From the NCBI GenBank assembly GCA_018821435.1, contig JAHJME010000022.1:146363-210362 (forward strand): 64,000 bases of DNA. Reading direction: 5' to 3'. Made by a program: the position numbers and the translations under genes. Source of the DNA: Alphaproteobacteria bacterium. Lineage in GTDB: Bacteria > Pseudomonadota > Alphaproteobacteria > Caulobacterales > Caulobacteraceae. The notes below the pieces were generated by a model. The model saw only the letters and a list, made by a program, of their open reading frames with translations. It had not been told where the DNA came from and searched no databases. Shown one piece after another: positions 43,909 to 52,735 of this stretch. Position 1 is the stretch's first letter. Every line of letters starts with the position of its first letter.

Positions 43909-44652
43909 ATGGAACTGGAGTGCTTCCCGACCACCGAGCGGCCGCCGGAGATCGTGCCGGGACGCCCGCAGCGCGCCTGGATGGACACCTTCACCGCCCG
44001 CCACCCTTATCGGTGCCTGCCGCTCAGCATGGCCAACTCGTCGGGCTGGGAGATCCTGTGCCCCGTGGCGTTCACGGCGGAGTGGAACGGCGGGCTGATG
44101 CAGGCCGACATCACGCTGAAGCCGGACTATCCGAACCCCGACTTCCACCGCCTGGCCACCAGCCACTTCAGCCATGGCGTGCTGACGATGCACCCGGGCT
44201 ACCTGTTCCGCACGCCCCCCGGCTGGTCGATGATGGCCATGGGAGCCCCTAACCACGTCAAGGACGGCATCCAACCCCTGTCTGGCGTGGTGGAGACCGA
44301 CTGGCTGCCGTTCCCCTTCACGATGAACTGGATGTTCACCCGGCCGGGCAAGGTGCGCTTCGAGAAGGGCGAGCCCTTCTGCTTCATCACCCTGGTCCAG
44401 GACAAGATGCTGCACGAGATCCAGCCGGTGATCCGGCGGATGGATTCGGACTCGGAGCTGCGCCACCAGTACGACGTCTGGGAGAAGCACCGCTCGGAGT
44501 TCAACCAGAAGATCTTCCGCGGCGATCCCGAGGCCACCAAGGCGGCCTGGCAACGCTTCTATTTCAAGGGCGAGTTCCCCGAAGAGGCCAACACGCCGAA
44601 CCCGGAAGGCCACGTCAACAAGCGCCGATTGAAGACCCCGAAATTCCGCTAG
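43909..44652 (+). CDS. DUF6065 family protein
   Basis: This 247-residue soluble protein has no signal or membrane helix. It is rich in aromatic residues, with SSGWEILCPVAFTAEWNGG, HPGYLFRTPPGWSMMAMGAPN, and DWLPFPFTMNWMFTRPGKVRFEKGEPFCFITLVQ. I recognise the pattern as DUF6065, whose function is not known. The second half may contain a jelly-roll-like metal or small-molecule fold, but no ligand set is clear. It stands alone upstream of the tRNA. Confidence 0.75.
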   Translation: MELECFPTTERPPEIVPGRPQRAWMDTFTARHPYRCLPLSMANSSGWEILCPVAFTAEWNGGLMQADITLKPDYPNPDFHRLATSHFSHGVLTMHPGYLFRTPPGWSMMAMGAPNHVKDGIQPLSGVVETDWLPFPFTMNWMFTRPGKVRFEKGEPFCFITLVQDKMLHEIQPVIRRMDSDSELRHQYDVWEKHRSEFNQKIFRGDPEATKAAWQRFYFKGEFPEEANTPNPEGHVNKRRLKTPKFR

Positions 44653-44742
44653 AGCCCGATGCGATCGGACCGCTTGCAAAGGCAAAGTCCGTCTGCCATA
44701 AGGCCGCCTCTCGCAATTGGGGCCTTCGGACCCCTACGGAGC

Positions 44743-44817
44743 GCGGGCGTAGCTCAGTGGTAGAGCACAACCTTGCCAAGGTTGGGGTCGAGAGTTCGAA
44801 TCTCTTCGCCCGCTCCA
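44743..44817 (+). tRNA. tRNA-Gly (anticodon GCC)
   Basis: The 75-base gene with encoded CCA folds as a standard cloverleaf. The acceptor GCGGGCG pairs with CGCCCGC, D-arm is GCTCAGTGGTAGAGC, and the anticodon stem-loop is CAACCTT-GCC-AAGGTTG with GCC at 44775-44777. The T-loop GTTCGAATC is present. Confidence 0.97.
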
Positions 44818-44958
44818 ATTTTCCTACACTTCCAGCCGCCGACGGCGGGCCCCAGGGCCCGACGGACGCGGTCGGCTGCGTGGGTCGTGGCCGCCGGCTC
44901 CGGACAGGGTGACCTGGGCCACCGCGCGTCTGTAACAATCGGGTGCTAGGGCGGCCCG

Positions 44959-46110
44959 ATGGGGTACGACCGGCTCTATTTCCTGAAGAAGGCTTACGCG
45001 ATCTGGCCGGGCGTCGTGGCGCCGGTCAGCGGCGGCTTCCTGGCCGCGCATTATCGTCGCCGGCGGGCAGAGCGAGGGCCGCTGCGGGCGGCGCTGGACG
45101 CGCTGGTGGGCCTGGCCTTCAAGGCCTGGATCCCGTGGCGAGCGGGCAAGGTGCAGCGGAAGTTCGGCCTGGACGATGCGTGGCGGGCGCGCGCGGTCCG
45201 CATCGCCCGCGCGCGGTTCGCCGATCCGCAGGACGTGGCGCTGTTCCGGATCGAGGCGGCGAACGACCTGGACGGCTATGTCCGCCGGTTCGAGGACGCG
45301 GCGCTGAACAAGCGGATCAATCCGCGGGGCTGGCGGCCCGATTGCGCCCTGGCGGACAAGGCGCGGTTTTACGCCCGCTGCCGCGAGGCGGGCCTGCCGC
45401 ACCCGCAGACCGTGGCCGTGTTGCGCCAGGGCCGCCTGGAGATCCACGCCGATCCCGCCGGCCGCGCCCTGATCGCCAAGCCGGCGGACGGCGAAGGCGG
45501 AGACGGCCTCGTGGTGCTGGGCGCGTTCGCCGACGCGGAAGAGCTGGAGGCCGCGTTGCCGCCGCATGTGCGCGGCCGACCCGGCGTGACGGTCATCCAG
45601 CCCCGGATCGGCATCCATCCGGCGCTGCGCGACCTGGCCCTGGACGCCCTGCCGACCGTGCGGGTGGTGACGATCCTGGACGAGGGCGACGCGCCCGAGG
45701 TGGTCAGCGCCACCTTCCGCTTCGCCTCCGATCCCACCGCCCGCGTGGACAACATGAAGGCCGGCGGGTTGATCGCGGCGGTGGACCTGACGGCCGGGAC
45801 CCTGGGCGTGGCCTGCCGGGGTTATGGCGGCGGCGACCATGAGGTCCATCCGGTGACGGGCGCGCCGGTTACGGGGCGGGCGCTGCCGGACTGGGACGCG
45901 GTGAAGGCGTTGGCCGTGCGTGCGCACGCCGTGGCCTTCGCCGACTACGCGCTGATCGGCTGGGACGTGGCGATGACGCCCGACGGCCCGCTGCTGATCG
46001 AGGGGAACGGCAAGCCGGGTGTCCTGATGCCGCAGCGGGCGGCCCGGCGCGGCCTGGGCGAGGGGCGCTACGGCGCGCTGCTGGCGCATCATCTTGCCAC
46101 CAAACCGTAG
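44959..46110 (+). CDS. Sugar-transfer-associated ATP-grasp protein
   Basis: This 383-residue protein resembles the ATPgrasp_ST family, found with exopolysaccharide and cell-surface genes. After a helical N-terminal half come ADKARFYARCREAGLPHPQTVAV, ALIAKPADGEGGDGLVVLGAF (nucleotide binding), and VIQPRIGIHPALRDLALDALPTVRVVTI. WDVAMTPDGPLLIEGNGKPG is the metal-binding end. It would form an acyl-phosphate and then an amide or ester. The acceptor is unknown. It is 97 bases upstream of a second ATP-grasp gene. Confidence 0.78.
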   Translation: MGYDRLYFLKKAYAIWPGVVAPVSGGFLAAHYRRRRAERGPLRAALDALVGLAFKAWIPWRAGKVQRKFGLDDAWRARAVRIARARFADPQDVALFRIEAANDLDGYVRRFEDAALNKRINPRGWRPDCALADKARFYARCREAGLPHPQTVAVLRQGRLEIHADPAGRALIAKPADGEGGDGLVVLGAFADAEELEAALPPHVRGRPGVTVIQPRIGIHPALRDLALDALPTVRVVTILDEGDAPEVVSATFRFASDPTARVDNMKAGGLIAAVDLTAGTLGVACRGYGGGDHEVHPVTGAPVTGRALPDWDAVKALAVRAHAVAFADYALIGWDVAMTPDGPLLIEGNGKPGVLMPQRAARRGLGEGRYGALLAHHLATKP

Positions 46111-46207
46111 CGCGGGCGTCACGGCGGACCGGTAACTGAGGGCGCGAAGGCCCGCCGCCTCTGAGTCGGCAGACCACGCGCCGGGCTGCGGATCTGGGGA
46201 GATTCCG

Positions 46208-47233
46208 ATGAGCCGTCACGCCGCGCCGCGCACCATCCCGGCGACCCTCAAGCGCGCGCTGAGGGTGCTGTTCATCGCCAAGCACGCCCGCTGGGAGGGC
46301 GGCCTGCACCCCGGAGACGGCACGCACGCGGTCTATCACCGCGAGATGCGCCAGGTGCTGGAGGGGATCGGCCTGAACCTGATGCTGGCCGACGACTATC
46401 GGGTGCTGTTCGACGAGCCGCTGGTGGACTTCGTCTTCCCACTGCTGAACCGTGGCGGTTTCCTGAACTCCGAGATGCTGCTGCCGCTGCTGTGCGAGCG
46501 GCTGGACCTGCCCTACCTGGGCGCCAGTCCGATCCTGCGCGGGCTGGCCGACGACAAGCACCTGGCCAAGCGCGCCGCCGTGGCGCGGGGCGTGCCCACG
46601 GCGCCCTGGGCCATCTTCCGCCAGGGCGCGCCGATCGAGGCGGCGGCCTGTCCGGCGGGCGAGCGGTTCGTGATCAAGCCCAACGCCAGCTCGGCCAGTT
46701 GGGGCGTCTCGGACGCCCATAACTGGGCCGGCGTGCGCCAGGCGGTGATCCGGCTGCACGACGAGGGCCATGACGCCATCGTCGAGCCCTTCATCGCCGG
46801 CCACGACATCGAGGTCTCGGTGATCACCGTCGACGACGAACCGCTGATCCTGCCGACCCAGATCGTCGAGCAGGCGGACCCCGGCCTGCTGCGCACCTAC
46901 CAGGAGAAGCGCAACCTGTGCGCCGGCCAGGCCTATGAGATCCGGCCGCTCACCGATCCGCAGGTGCTGGCCGTCGTCGAGGCGCGGGCGCGGGAGATGA
47001 TGCGCGAGTTCATGCCATTCGATTACGGGCGGTTCGAGTTCAGGATCGATGTCGCGACCGGCGCGATCCAGTTCCTGGAAGTGAACCTCAACTGCAATCT
47101 GTGGTCCCGGAAGACCATCGCCATGGCCGCCGCCCAGATCGGCTGGAGCCACGGCGAGCTGATCGAGACCATTCTGGCCGAGAGCCTGAGTCGTCACGGT
47201 CTGATGGGCCGCAAGATCGATGTCGCCGCCTGA
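46208..47233 (+). CDS. D-alanine-D-alanine-ligase-like ATP-grasp protein
   Basis: This 341-residue protein has FIAKHARWEGGLHPGDGTHAVYHREMRQVLEG and VDFVFPLLNRGGFLNSEMLLPLLCE. It continues with LPYLGASPILRGLADDKHLAKRAAVARGVPT as in Ddl enzymes, then RFVIKPNASSASWGV and IVEPFIAGHDIEVSVI. The metal-binding end is IQFLEVNLNCNLWSRKTIAMAA. It differs from true Ddl in the SR-N-containing end and lacks ddl-murC neighbours, so another peptide or amino acid ligation is likely. It overlaps the next gene by 14 bases. Confidence 0.78.
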   Translation: MSRHAAPRTIPATLKRALRVLFIAKHARWEGGLHPGDGTHAVYHREMRQVLEGIGLNLMLADDYRVLFDEPLVDFVFPLLNRGGFLNSEMLLPLLCERLDLPYLGASPILRGLADDKHLAKRAAVARGVPTAPWAIFRQGAPIEAAACPAGERFVIKPNASSASWGVSDAHNWAGVRQAVIRLHDEGHDAIVEPFIAGHDIEVSVITVDDEPLILPTQIVEQADPGLLRTYQEKRNLCAGQAYEIRPLTDPQVLAVVEARAREMMREFMPFDYGRFEFRIDVATGAIQFLEVNLNCNLWSRKTIAMAAAQIGWSHGELIETILAESLSRHGLMGRKIDVAA

Positions 47234-48026
47234 CGCCCCGCCGTTCACGGCGATCGTGCTGGCCGCCCAGCGCGCGGGCCGCGTCGACCCGCTGGCCGCC
47301 GATGCGGGCGTGGCCAACAAGAGCCTGGTGGCGATCGCCGGCGCGCCGCTGATCCGCCACGTGGTCGAGGCGCTGTTCGCCACGCCGGGGCTCAGCCGGG
47401 TGCGGATCGTGGTCGAGCCGCAGACGCTGGCGGCGATCCAGGCGATCCTGCCGCGGGGGCCGGCGCCGGTGGACTTCGTCGACGCCGCCGACAACCTCGC
47501 CGACAGCGTCTATGCGGCGGCGGCGGGCGTGGACCAGCCGATGCTGGTGACGACCTCGGACAATGTGCTGCTGACGCCTGGCGCCGTACTGGCGGTGCTG
47601 GCGCCCCTGGCGGCGGGCGCGGACGTGACCCTGGCGCTGGCCACCCAGGCGGCGGTGCTGGCGGCCCACCCCGAGGGCCAGCGGCGGTTCTACCGGTTCT
47701 CGGACGAGGCCTACTCGAACTGTAACCTCTATGCGCTGGGCGGTATCAGCGCGATGCGGGTGGCCGAGAGCTTCCGCAGCGGCGGCCAGTTCGCCAAGAA
47801 GCCGCTGCGCATGATCGTCGCCCTGGGGCCGATCACCTTGGCCCTGATGCTGATGAAGCAGCTGTCGGTGCGGGGCGCGCTCCGGCGCTTGGCGCGGCGG
47901 TTCCGGCTGACGGTGGAGCCGGTGATCCTGGCCGACGGGGCCCACGCTATCGACGTGGACAACGCCCGCACCTACGCCTGCGCGGAGATGCTGCTGACCA
48001 GGCGGCGCGAGGCGCTGGCGGCTTAG
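47220..48026 (+). CDS. MobA-like NTP transferase domain protein
   Basis: This 268-residue protein has the nucleotidyltransferase start FTAIVLAAQRAGRVDPLA, then NKSLVAIAGAPLIRHVVEAL with the conserved Lys. MLVTTSDNVLLTPGAVLAVL carries the metal-binding Asp. The C-terminal NARTYACAEMLL occurs in alphaproteobacterial members. It should join an NTP to a phosphate-bearing substrate, releasing pyrophosphate. Overlap with the Ddl-like gene implies a shared pathway. The nucleotide and substrate are unknown; a true MobA role is unlikely without molybdopterin genes. Confidence 0.78.
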   Translation: MSPPDAPPFTAIVLAAQRAGRVDPLAADAGVANKSLVAIAGAPLIRHVVEALFATPGLSRVRIVVEPQTLAAIQAILPRGPAPVDFVDAADNLADSVYAAAAGVDQPMLVTTSDNVLLTPGAVLAVLAPLAAGADVTLALATQAAVLAAHPEGQRRFYRFSDEAYSNCNLYALGGISAMRVAESFRSGGQFAKKPLRMIVALGPITLALMLMKQLSVRGALRRLARRFRLTVEPVILADGAHAIDVDNARTYACAEMLLTRRREALAA

Positions 48027-48039
48027 AATTTCCTCTGTT

Positions 48040-48170
48040 CGTCATGGCCGGGCTTGTCCCGGCCATCCAGACACGCGGGCGGCGCAGAAAAGTCCGCAAC
48101 CGTGACGTTACGCGTGAATCTCAAACCCTCGGTGCTTCTGGGTCCCCGGGACAAGCCCGGGGATGACGAG
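48040..48170. repeat. Intergenic inverted repeat with CCGGGCTTGTCCCGG arms
   Basis: CGTCATGGCCGGGCTTGTCCCGG on the left and CCGGGACAAGCCCGGGGATGACG on the right are near-perfect reverse complements. They flank about 80 bases between convergent genes. Confidence 0.75.
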
Positions 48171-48196
48171 CGAAGGGGAGGCGGATAGGCGGGGGC

Positions 48197-49648
48197 CTAC
48201 CCCAACCCGAAGTTCGAGAGCAGGGCGTAGAAGATCGAGTCCTTGCGTTCGGCGGCCTGGATGTCGGTCATCAGGGTGGAGAGCCGGCCCTTGCCGTTGT
48301 CGCGGGCGGCGATGACGGACTGGTTGTAGGCGCGGATGTTGGTCGGGCCGACCGGGGCGGGCGGCGGCGGGGGCGCCTTGGCGGCGCCCTTGCCCTTCCC
48401 GCCCTTGGCGGCGGTCTGGACGGGGGCCGGAGCCGAGCCGGGCGGACCCACCTCGGCGGCGCGGACGTAGCCGGTCTGGCCGCCCACTTCGACTTCCCAC
48501 CAACCGCCTTCGGCGGCGCCGGACTTGGCCTGGACGGCGCTGCCCACGGGCAGGCTCTTCACCGGCGCGGCCGAGGCGACGGGAGCCGATCGGACCACGG
48601 CGGCCTTGATGGTCACCAGGGCGGGCGGCGGCGCGGCGGCCGGGGCGGCTTGCTGGCCCTGGGCGGGGGCGCCGGCCTTGGGCATGGAGACCTTGGTCAC
48701 CGAAGCGGCGGTGGCGTAGGCGGGCGCCTGGCTGCCCAGCACGTCGGCTTCCGAGGACCCGTCGGTCATGGCCCGGCCCTGGGTGAAGGTCTTGGCCATG
48801 TTGGCGTGCTGGTCGACGACGCCGCCGGTCAGGTCGATGTCCTTCTTGAGCGCGCTGGTCAGCTCGGTGCGCTCGCGCTTGATCGCCTTGCGGTCCTTGT
48901 CGTTGCTGGCGCCGGCGAGGCGGGTGTTGATGTCGGTGAGCTGGGCCGAGCGGCACTCCACCAGCGAGCTGCCGCTGTCGACGATGGAGCGGCTGACGGC
49001 CAGCTGGCGGCCGGCGTCCTGGTCGATGTTGAACGAGGCCTTCTTCAGGTCGCCGCCGGCTTCCTGTTCCTTGAGCTTGGCATAGGCGTCGGCCGTGGCG
49101 ACGATGGCCACCAGCACCGCCAGGGCGGCATAGGCCTTCACGTTGTCGCCGCCACTCCCGCCGAAGCCGCCATAGCCGCTGACGCCGGGCACGTTCAGGC
49201 CCATGGCGCCGGACAGCATGTCCTGGCCGAACATCATCGAGGCCGCGGCGGGCGGAGCGCCGCCGCCGCCGGCCTGCTGCTGGGCCGCGCTCTGCATCGC
49301 CATGTTGGCCACGCCGCCCATCAGGCCGCTCATGCCGCCCATGGCGCTGCCGAAGCCCCCCCCGCCGCCGCCACGACCCAGGGGGATGCCGCCGCTCATC
49401 ACGGCCTTGCCCAGCACCATGGCGCCGGACTTGATGCCCTCGCCGATGGCGGCGCTCATCTTCGACTTCTTGAGGTCGGTGTATTCCTTGTCGAGCTTCT
49501 GCAGCGGCTCGCGCTGCGGCGCGCAGGCGTTGAGGATCGCGTCCTTGCCGCCCTTGCTCTGCGCCATCACCGGCTGGACGGTGAGGCTGAGCAGCGCCAC
49601 CGCGCTGACCGCCATTCGCAGGCGGCGTGAGTTGCGAAGCGTATCCAT
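48197..49648 (-). CDS. Exported SH3-domain protein, partner of the caspase-Sel1 protein
   Basis: This 483-residue protein has a signal peptide (AVSAVALLSLTVQPVMA). A conserved N-terminal region follows with NACAPQREPLQKLDKEY, then a Gly/Met-rich stretch (about 70-160) and one hydrophobic segment AYAALAVLVAIVATADAYA. A helical region (about 190-290) and an Ala/Pro linker precede an SH3-like domain (VVRSAPVASAAPVKSLPVGSAV...GGWWEVEVGGQTGYVRAAEV). GGGGGA lies before the ATG at 49648. It starts 19 bases after the caspase-like gene stop. Function is unknown. Confidence 0.75.
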   Translation of the reverse strand: MDTLRNSRRLRMAVSAVALLSLTVQPVMAQSKGGKDAILNACAPQREPLQKLDKEYTDLKKSKMSAAIGEGIKSGAMVLGKAVMSGGIPLGRGGGGGGFGSAMGGMSGLMGGVANMAMQSAAQQQAGGGGAPPAAASMMFGQDMLSGAMGLNVPGVSGYGGFGGSGGDNVKAYAALAVLVAIVATADAYAKLKEQEAGGDLKKASFNIDQDAGRQLAVSRSIVDSGSSLVECRSAQLTDINTRLAGASNDKDRKAIKRERTELTSALKKDIDLTGGVVDQHANMAKTFTQGRAMTDGSSEADVLGSQAPAYATAASVTKVSMPKAGAPAQGQQAAPAAAPPPALVTIKAAVVRSAPVASAAPVKSLPVGSAVQAKSGAAEGGWWEVEVGGQTGYVRAAEVGPPGSAPAPVQTAAKGGKGKGAAKAPPPPPAPVGPTNIRAYNQSVIAARDNGKGRLSTLMTDIQAAERKDSIFYALLSNFGLG

Positions 49649-49667
49649 GGTCGTCCCCCGTCGTGCC

Positions 49668-51674
49668 TTAAACGCCGGCCCCCAGCCGATCCAGTTCGCT
49701 CCGCGCGTCCTGGTCCCCGGCCGCAAGCGCCTTGCGGTAGTAGTCGATCGCCTTCTTCCGGTCGGCGCGCACGCCCTGCCCGGTCTCGTACATGATGCCC
49801 AGGTTGCGCATGGCCAGCGCGCTGCCACGGTCGGCCGCGGCCTGGAACAGCCGCACCGCTTCCGCCGGATTGGCGCGCAGGCCCGCGCCGCGCGCGGTCA
49901 TGCTGCCTAGGCCGAGATAGCCCCGCGCGTCACCCGCGTTTGCGGCCAACCGGTAGTATTCTGCGGCGCGCCCGTAATCCTGCTGCAGGCCGGCGCCGTT
50001 CTCCAGCATGACGGCCAGGCTGGACATGCCCTCGCTGTTCCCGGCCTCGGCGGCGCGCTGGTACCAGGTGGCGGCCTGGATCTCGTCCTTGCGGACCGCC
50101 TCGCCGTCTTCGTAGGCATAGCCCAGGTGGACCATGGCGTCGGTGTCGCCGGCCACGGCGGCGCGTTCGTAGAGGGTGAAGGCGCGGCGGGGGTCGCGGC
50201 CCACGCCCTGGCCCTTGTCGTAGAGGTCGGCGAGCTGGGCGATGGAGGGGCCGTCGCCGGCGTCCACGGCCTTCTGCAGCCAGCCGGCGCCCTGGCGGGC
50301 GTCCTGGCTCACGCCGCGTCCGCGCAGATAAGCCTCGGCCAGCATGCCCATGGCGTTGGCCGAGCCCTTGTCGGCGGCCTTCTGCAGCCAGCGGAAGCCG
50401 TCGGCCTCGTCCTTGGGCGCGCCGAAACCGTTCAGCCGGCAGAGCGCCCAGTTGACCATGCCGCCCGAGTGGCCGGCGTCGGCCGAGGCCTTGAACCACT
50501 TGGCGGCCGCGGCGACATCCTTGGGCGCGCCCTTGCCGGTCAGCGACATGACGCCGAGGTTGTACATGGCCGCGCCGTTGCCGGACTTGGCGGCGGTGTT
50601 CCAGTCGCGCGCGGCCGAGGCGTAGTCGCCACGGGCGAAGGACTCGCGGGCCGTGACCACCAGCTCCTGGCCCGGCTGGGCCGAGCGGGAGGCCACCTGG
50701 AACGAGCCGGCCGGCAGCTTGTCCAGCGCGCGGATGCGGTTCGAGGCCAGCTTGCGGAACGACCCGGTGATCTCGCCCCGATCCTGGGCGTCCATGTAGG
50801 CCTTGAAGTCGGCCGGATCGTCGGAGTCCTTGATGGACGTCCAGAAGACCTGGTCCTTCTCCCACTTGATCTTGGTGACGTCCGCGCCCGGCGCGGCCGC
50901 CGCCGCCAGCTTCGGGGGGTTGGGGTCGAACGACCAGTGGACGTTGGGCCAGATGCCTTGCAGGTCGGGCGTCTGCTCGCCCTCGGTCATCCGCTCGACC
51001 TCGGCCTGAACGTAGCTGGGCAGCTCGCCGACGGTGACGCCGGGTCGGGTCATCCCCTGGGTCAGGGCGATGGCGAAGGGACTGTTGGCGGCGCCGGCCG
51101 CGCCGTCCTGGGCCACCTGGCCCGGGCCGGCGGCCATGAGGGTGACGACCGCCACGCTGGTGGGGCCGGTCTCGCGGGTCAGGCCACGGCTGTTACCGCC
51201 GATGCTGCGGGTGGCGGTGGGGTTGTTGCGGCAGGCGTCCAGGATGATCAGGCGCACCGACTTGGCGCCCATCAGCGACTGGCCCAGGCGCGCGGATTCC
51301 ACGGCGGTGCCGGTCAGCGCGGACTTGTTGGTGCTGACGGCGTCCTTGGGCAGCAGGTAGTTCACGCCGTCGATCATGGCGCCGTGGCCGGCGTAGTAGA
51401 TCACCGCGGCCTCGGAGCCCTTGGCGGCCTCCTCGAACTCGCCCAGGCCCTCGATGAGCTGGGTGCGGGTTGGGTCGGTCAGCACCTTCACCTGGAAGCC
51501 CAGCTTCTGCAGGGTGGCCTGCACCAGCTTGGCGTCCTTGGCGGGGTTCGCCAGCGGGGGGACCTTGTCGTACTTGGCGACGCCGATGATCAGGGCCACG
51601 CGCTGCGCGGCCCAGGCGCCGTTGACCACGGCGACGTTGATGACGACGGCGGCGAAGACGGCTTTCCAGCGCAT
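49668..51674 (-). CDS. Exported caspase-like (C14) peptidase with Sel1 repeats
   Basis: This 668-residue protein has an N-terminal signal or anchor (AVFAAVVINVAVVNGAWA) and a p20 caspase-fold domain (about 25-250). The His-Cys dyad is intact: His97 in YYAGHG and Cys148 in LDACRNNP. A linker with VFWTSIKDSDDPADFKAYMD is common after bacterial caspase domains. Eight Sel1 repeats and a partial ninth follow (about 375-660), for example NAMGMLAEAYLRGRGVSQD. The longer upstream frame is rejected because ATG 51674 gives a proper signal. It forms an operon with the SH3 gene downstream. Confidence 0.85.
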   Translation of the reverse strand: MRWKAVFAAVVINVAVVNGAWAAQRVALIIGVAKYDKVPPLANPAKDAKLVQATLQKLGFQVKVLTDPTRTQLIEGLGEFEEAAKGSEAAVIYYAGHGAMIDGVNYLLPKDAVSTNKSALTGTAVESARLGQSLMGAKSVRLIILDACRNNPTATRSIGGNSRGLTRETGPTSVAVVTLMAAGPGQVAQDGAAGAANSPFAIALTQGMTRPGVTVGELPSYVQAEVERMTEGEQTPDLQGIWPNVHWSFDPNPPKLAAAAAPGADVTKIKWEKDQVFWTSIKDSDDPADFKAYMDAQDRGEITGSFRKLASNRIRALDKLPAGSFQVASRSAQPGQELVVTARESFARGDYASAARDWNTAAKSGNGAAMYNLGVMSLTGKGAPKDVAAAAKWFKASADAGHSGGMVNWALCRLNGFGAPKDEADGFRWLQKAADKGSANAMGMLAEAYLRGRGVSQDARQGAGWLQKAVDAGDGPSIAQLADLYDKGQGVGRDPRRAFTLYERAAVAGDTDAMVHLGYAYEDGEAVRKDEIQAATWYQRAAEAGNSEGMSSLAVMLENGAGLQQDYGRAAEYYRLAANAGDARGYLGLGSMTARGAGLRANPAEAVRLFQAAADRGSALAMRNLGIMYETGQGVRADRKKAIDYYRKALAAGDQDARSELDRLGAGV

Positions 51675-52069
51675 CTTCGGTCCACGATCGGCGCCAGGCG
51701 ACGACGACGCCCTACGCATACAGCTACCCTCCAGCCCAACCGGCACAGAATACCCCAAAAATCCCAAACACCAGCGCTTTGCGACGTGCGTTACGGTGGA
51801 TTCACGACGTTTCCCCTCTATTCGTTGCGCGGCCCCGCTTGGACGCGAGAGGCAATGCGTCGAAGACGTCGGATTCAGCGGCGGGGGCATGAGTTTCCCC
51901 TGTCCGATCCGCGCTTTAACCCCCTGTTCGGGGGCGGCGGACGTCAGGGCGTAAAAGCTGGAGATCGTCGACATGCGACGGGCCGCCGCGACCCTGGGTG
52001 CGGCGTCGGCCTCGGACGCGTGAATCCGGCCCTACGGAAAGGCCGCCACTTGCGTGGCGGCCCGGCCGG
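51675..52069. other. 395-base gap upstream of the caspase-like gene
   Basis: No gene is supported. It holds the 5' region of the caspase-like gene and the terminator of the lipoprotein gene (52036-52062). A small CCCC-TGTT-CGGGG hairpin lies near 51920. A 16-codon reading frame at 51973 has no support. Confidence 0.5.
52036..52062 (-). terminator. Intrinsic terminator of the CC0125-type lipoprotein gene
   Basis: GGCCGCCAC and GTGGCGGCC (52041-52049 and 52054-52062) form a 9-base perfect stem with a TTGC loop. On the minus strand it is followed by TTTCC, eight bases past the stop. Confidence 0.75.
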
Positions 52070-52654
52070 CTAGCTCTTGGGGGTGGGGTACTGGACCCGG
52101 GGCTTGAGGTTCTCGATCACCGCGCGGGCGTCGAAGGCCTTCACGTCGTCGGTGGGCTTGGCGCCCTTCTGCATGACGATCTCGGCGGAGGCCTCGTAGC
52201 GCTCGACGGTGCGGACGTCGACGCGATCGCTCCAGAAGGGGTCGCCCCAAAAGGGGTCCCAGCCGCGCCAGCCGAAGCCGCGCCCGTAGTAGCGCCACGA
52301 CGGGCGCCAGAAGCCGTACGATCCGTACCAGGGGCGGTAGAAGGGATCGGGCTCGACGTAGGACTGGGTGCGCTTGTCGGTGTCGCGGTCGACGACGGCG
52401 AACCAGTCGTAGCCGCTCTCGATGGTCAGCTCGGCGGCGCGGAAGAGCAGGTAGCCCTCCACGGTCTCGCGGCTGGTCAGGGAGTTGCCCATGAAGTTGA
52501 CCCGATACCGGTTCGGCTCCAGCCGCACCTCGGAGTAACCCCCGGCGGCGGACTGGCCCTTGACGTTGGGCTGATAGGGCGTGGACGTGGCGCAGGCCGC
52601 GAGCCCTGCGGACAGGGCGACGGCGACAAGTAAGGCGGCTGACTTCTTTAGCAT
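52070..52654 (-). CDS. CC0125/CC1285 family lipoprotein
   Basis: This 194-residue lipoprotein has a signal ending in SAGLAACATS. The mature part has VRLEPNRYRVNFMGNSLTSRETVEGYLLFRAAELT, GYDWFAVVDRDT, and a Trp/Tyr/Gly-rich segment WRYYGRGFGWRGWDPFWGD. A beta strand SAEIVMQKG follows. This matches the Caulobacter lipoprotein family. Outer membrane location is likely; the role is unknown. It has its own terminator downstream. Confidence 0.85.
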   Translation of the reverse strand: MLKKSAALLVAVALSAGLAACATSTPYQPNVKGQSAAGGYSEVRLEPNRYRVNFMGNSLTSRETVEGYLLFRAAELTIESGYDWFAVVDRDTDKRTQSYVEPDPFYRPWYGSYGFWRPSWRYYGRGFGWRGWDPFWGDPFWSDRVDVRTVERYEASAEIVMQKGAKPTDDVKAFDARAVIENLKPRVQYPTPKS

Positions 52655-52735
52655 TTTCCGGTCTCGAACTCAGACGTCCCCATCCACGCGGATGTAAGCA
52701 TCACAACACCTTGCCGCAATTGTGGTTGCCCGGCA

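Noticed and set aside
44743..44817. tRNA-Gly as a proven island attachment site
   Set aside because: No integrase or duplicated 3' end of the tRNA is visible in the window.
46208..47233. Assignment as true D-alanine-D-alanine ligase
   Set aside because: The neighbours are not cell-division wall genes and the C-terminal metal-site pattern differs, so only a Ddl-like ATP-grasp is claimed.
51973..52023. 16-codon plus-strand frame
   Set aside because: It has no RBS, no conservation evidence, and a composition expected by chance.
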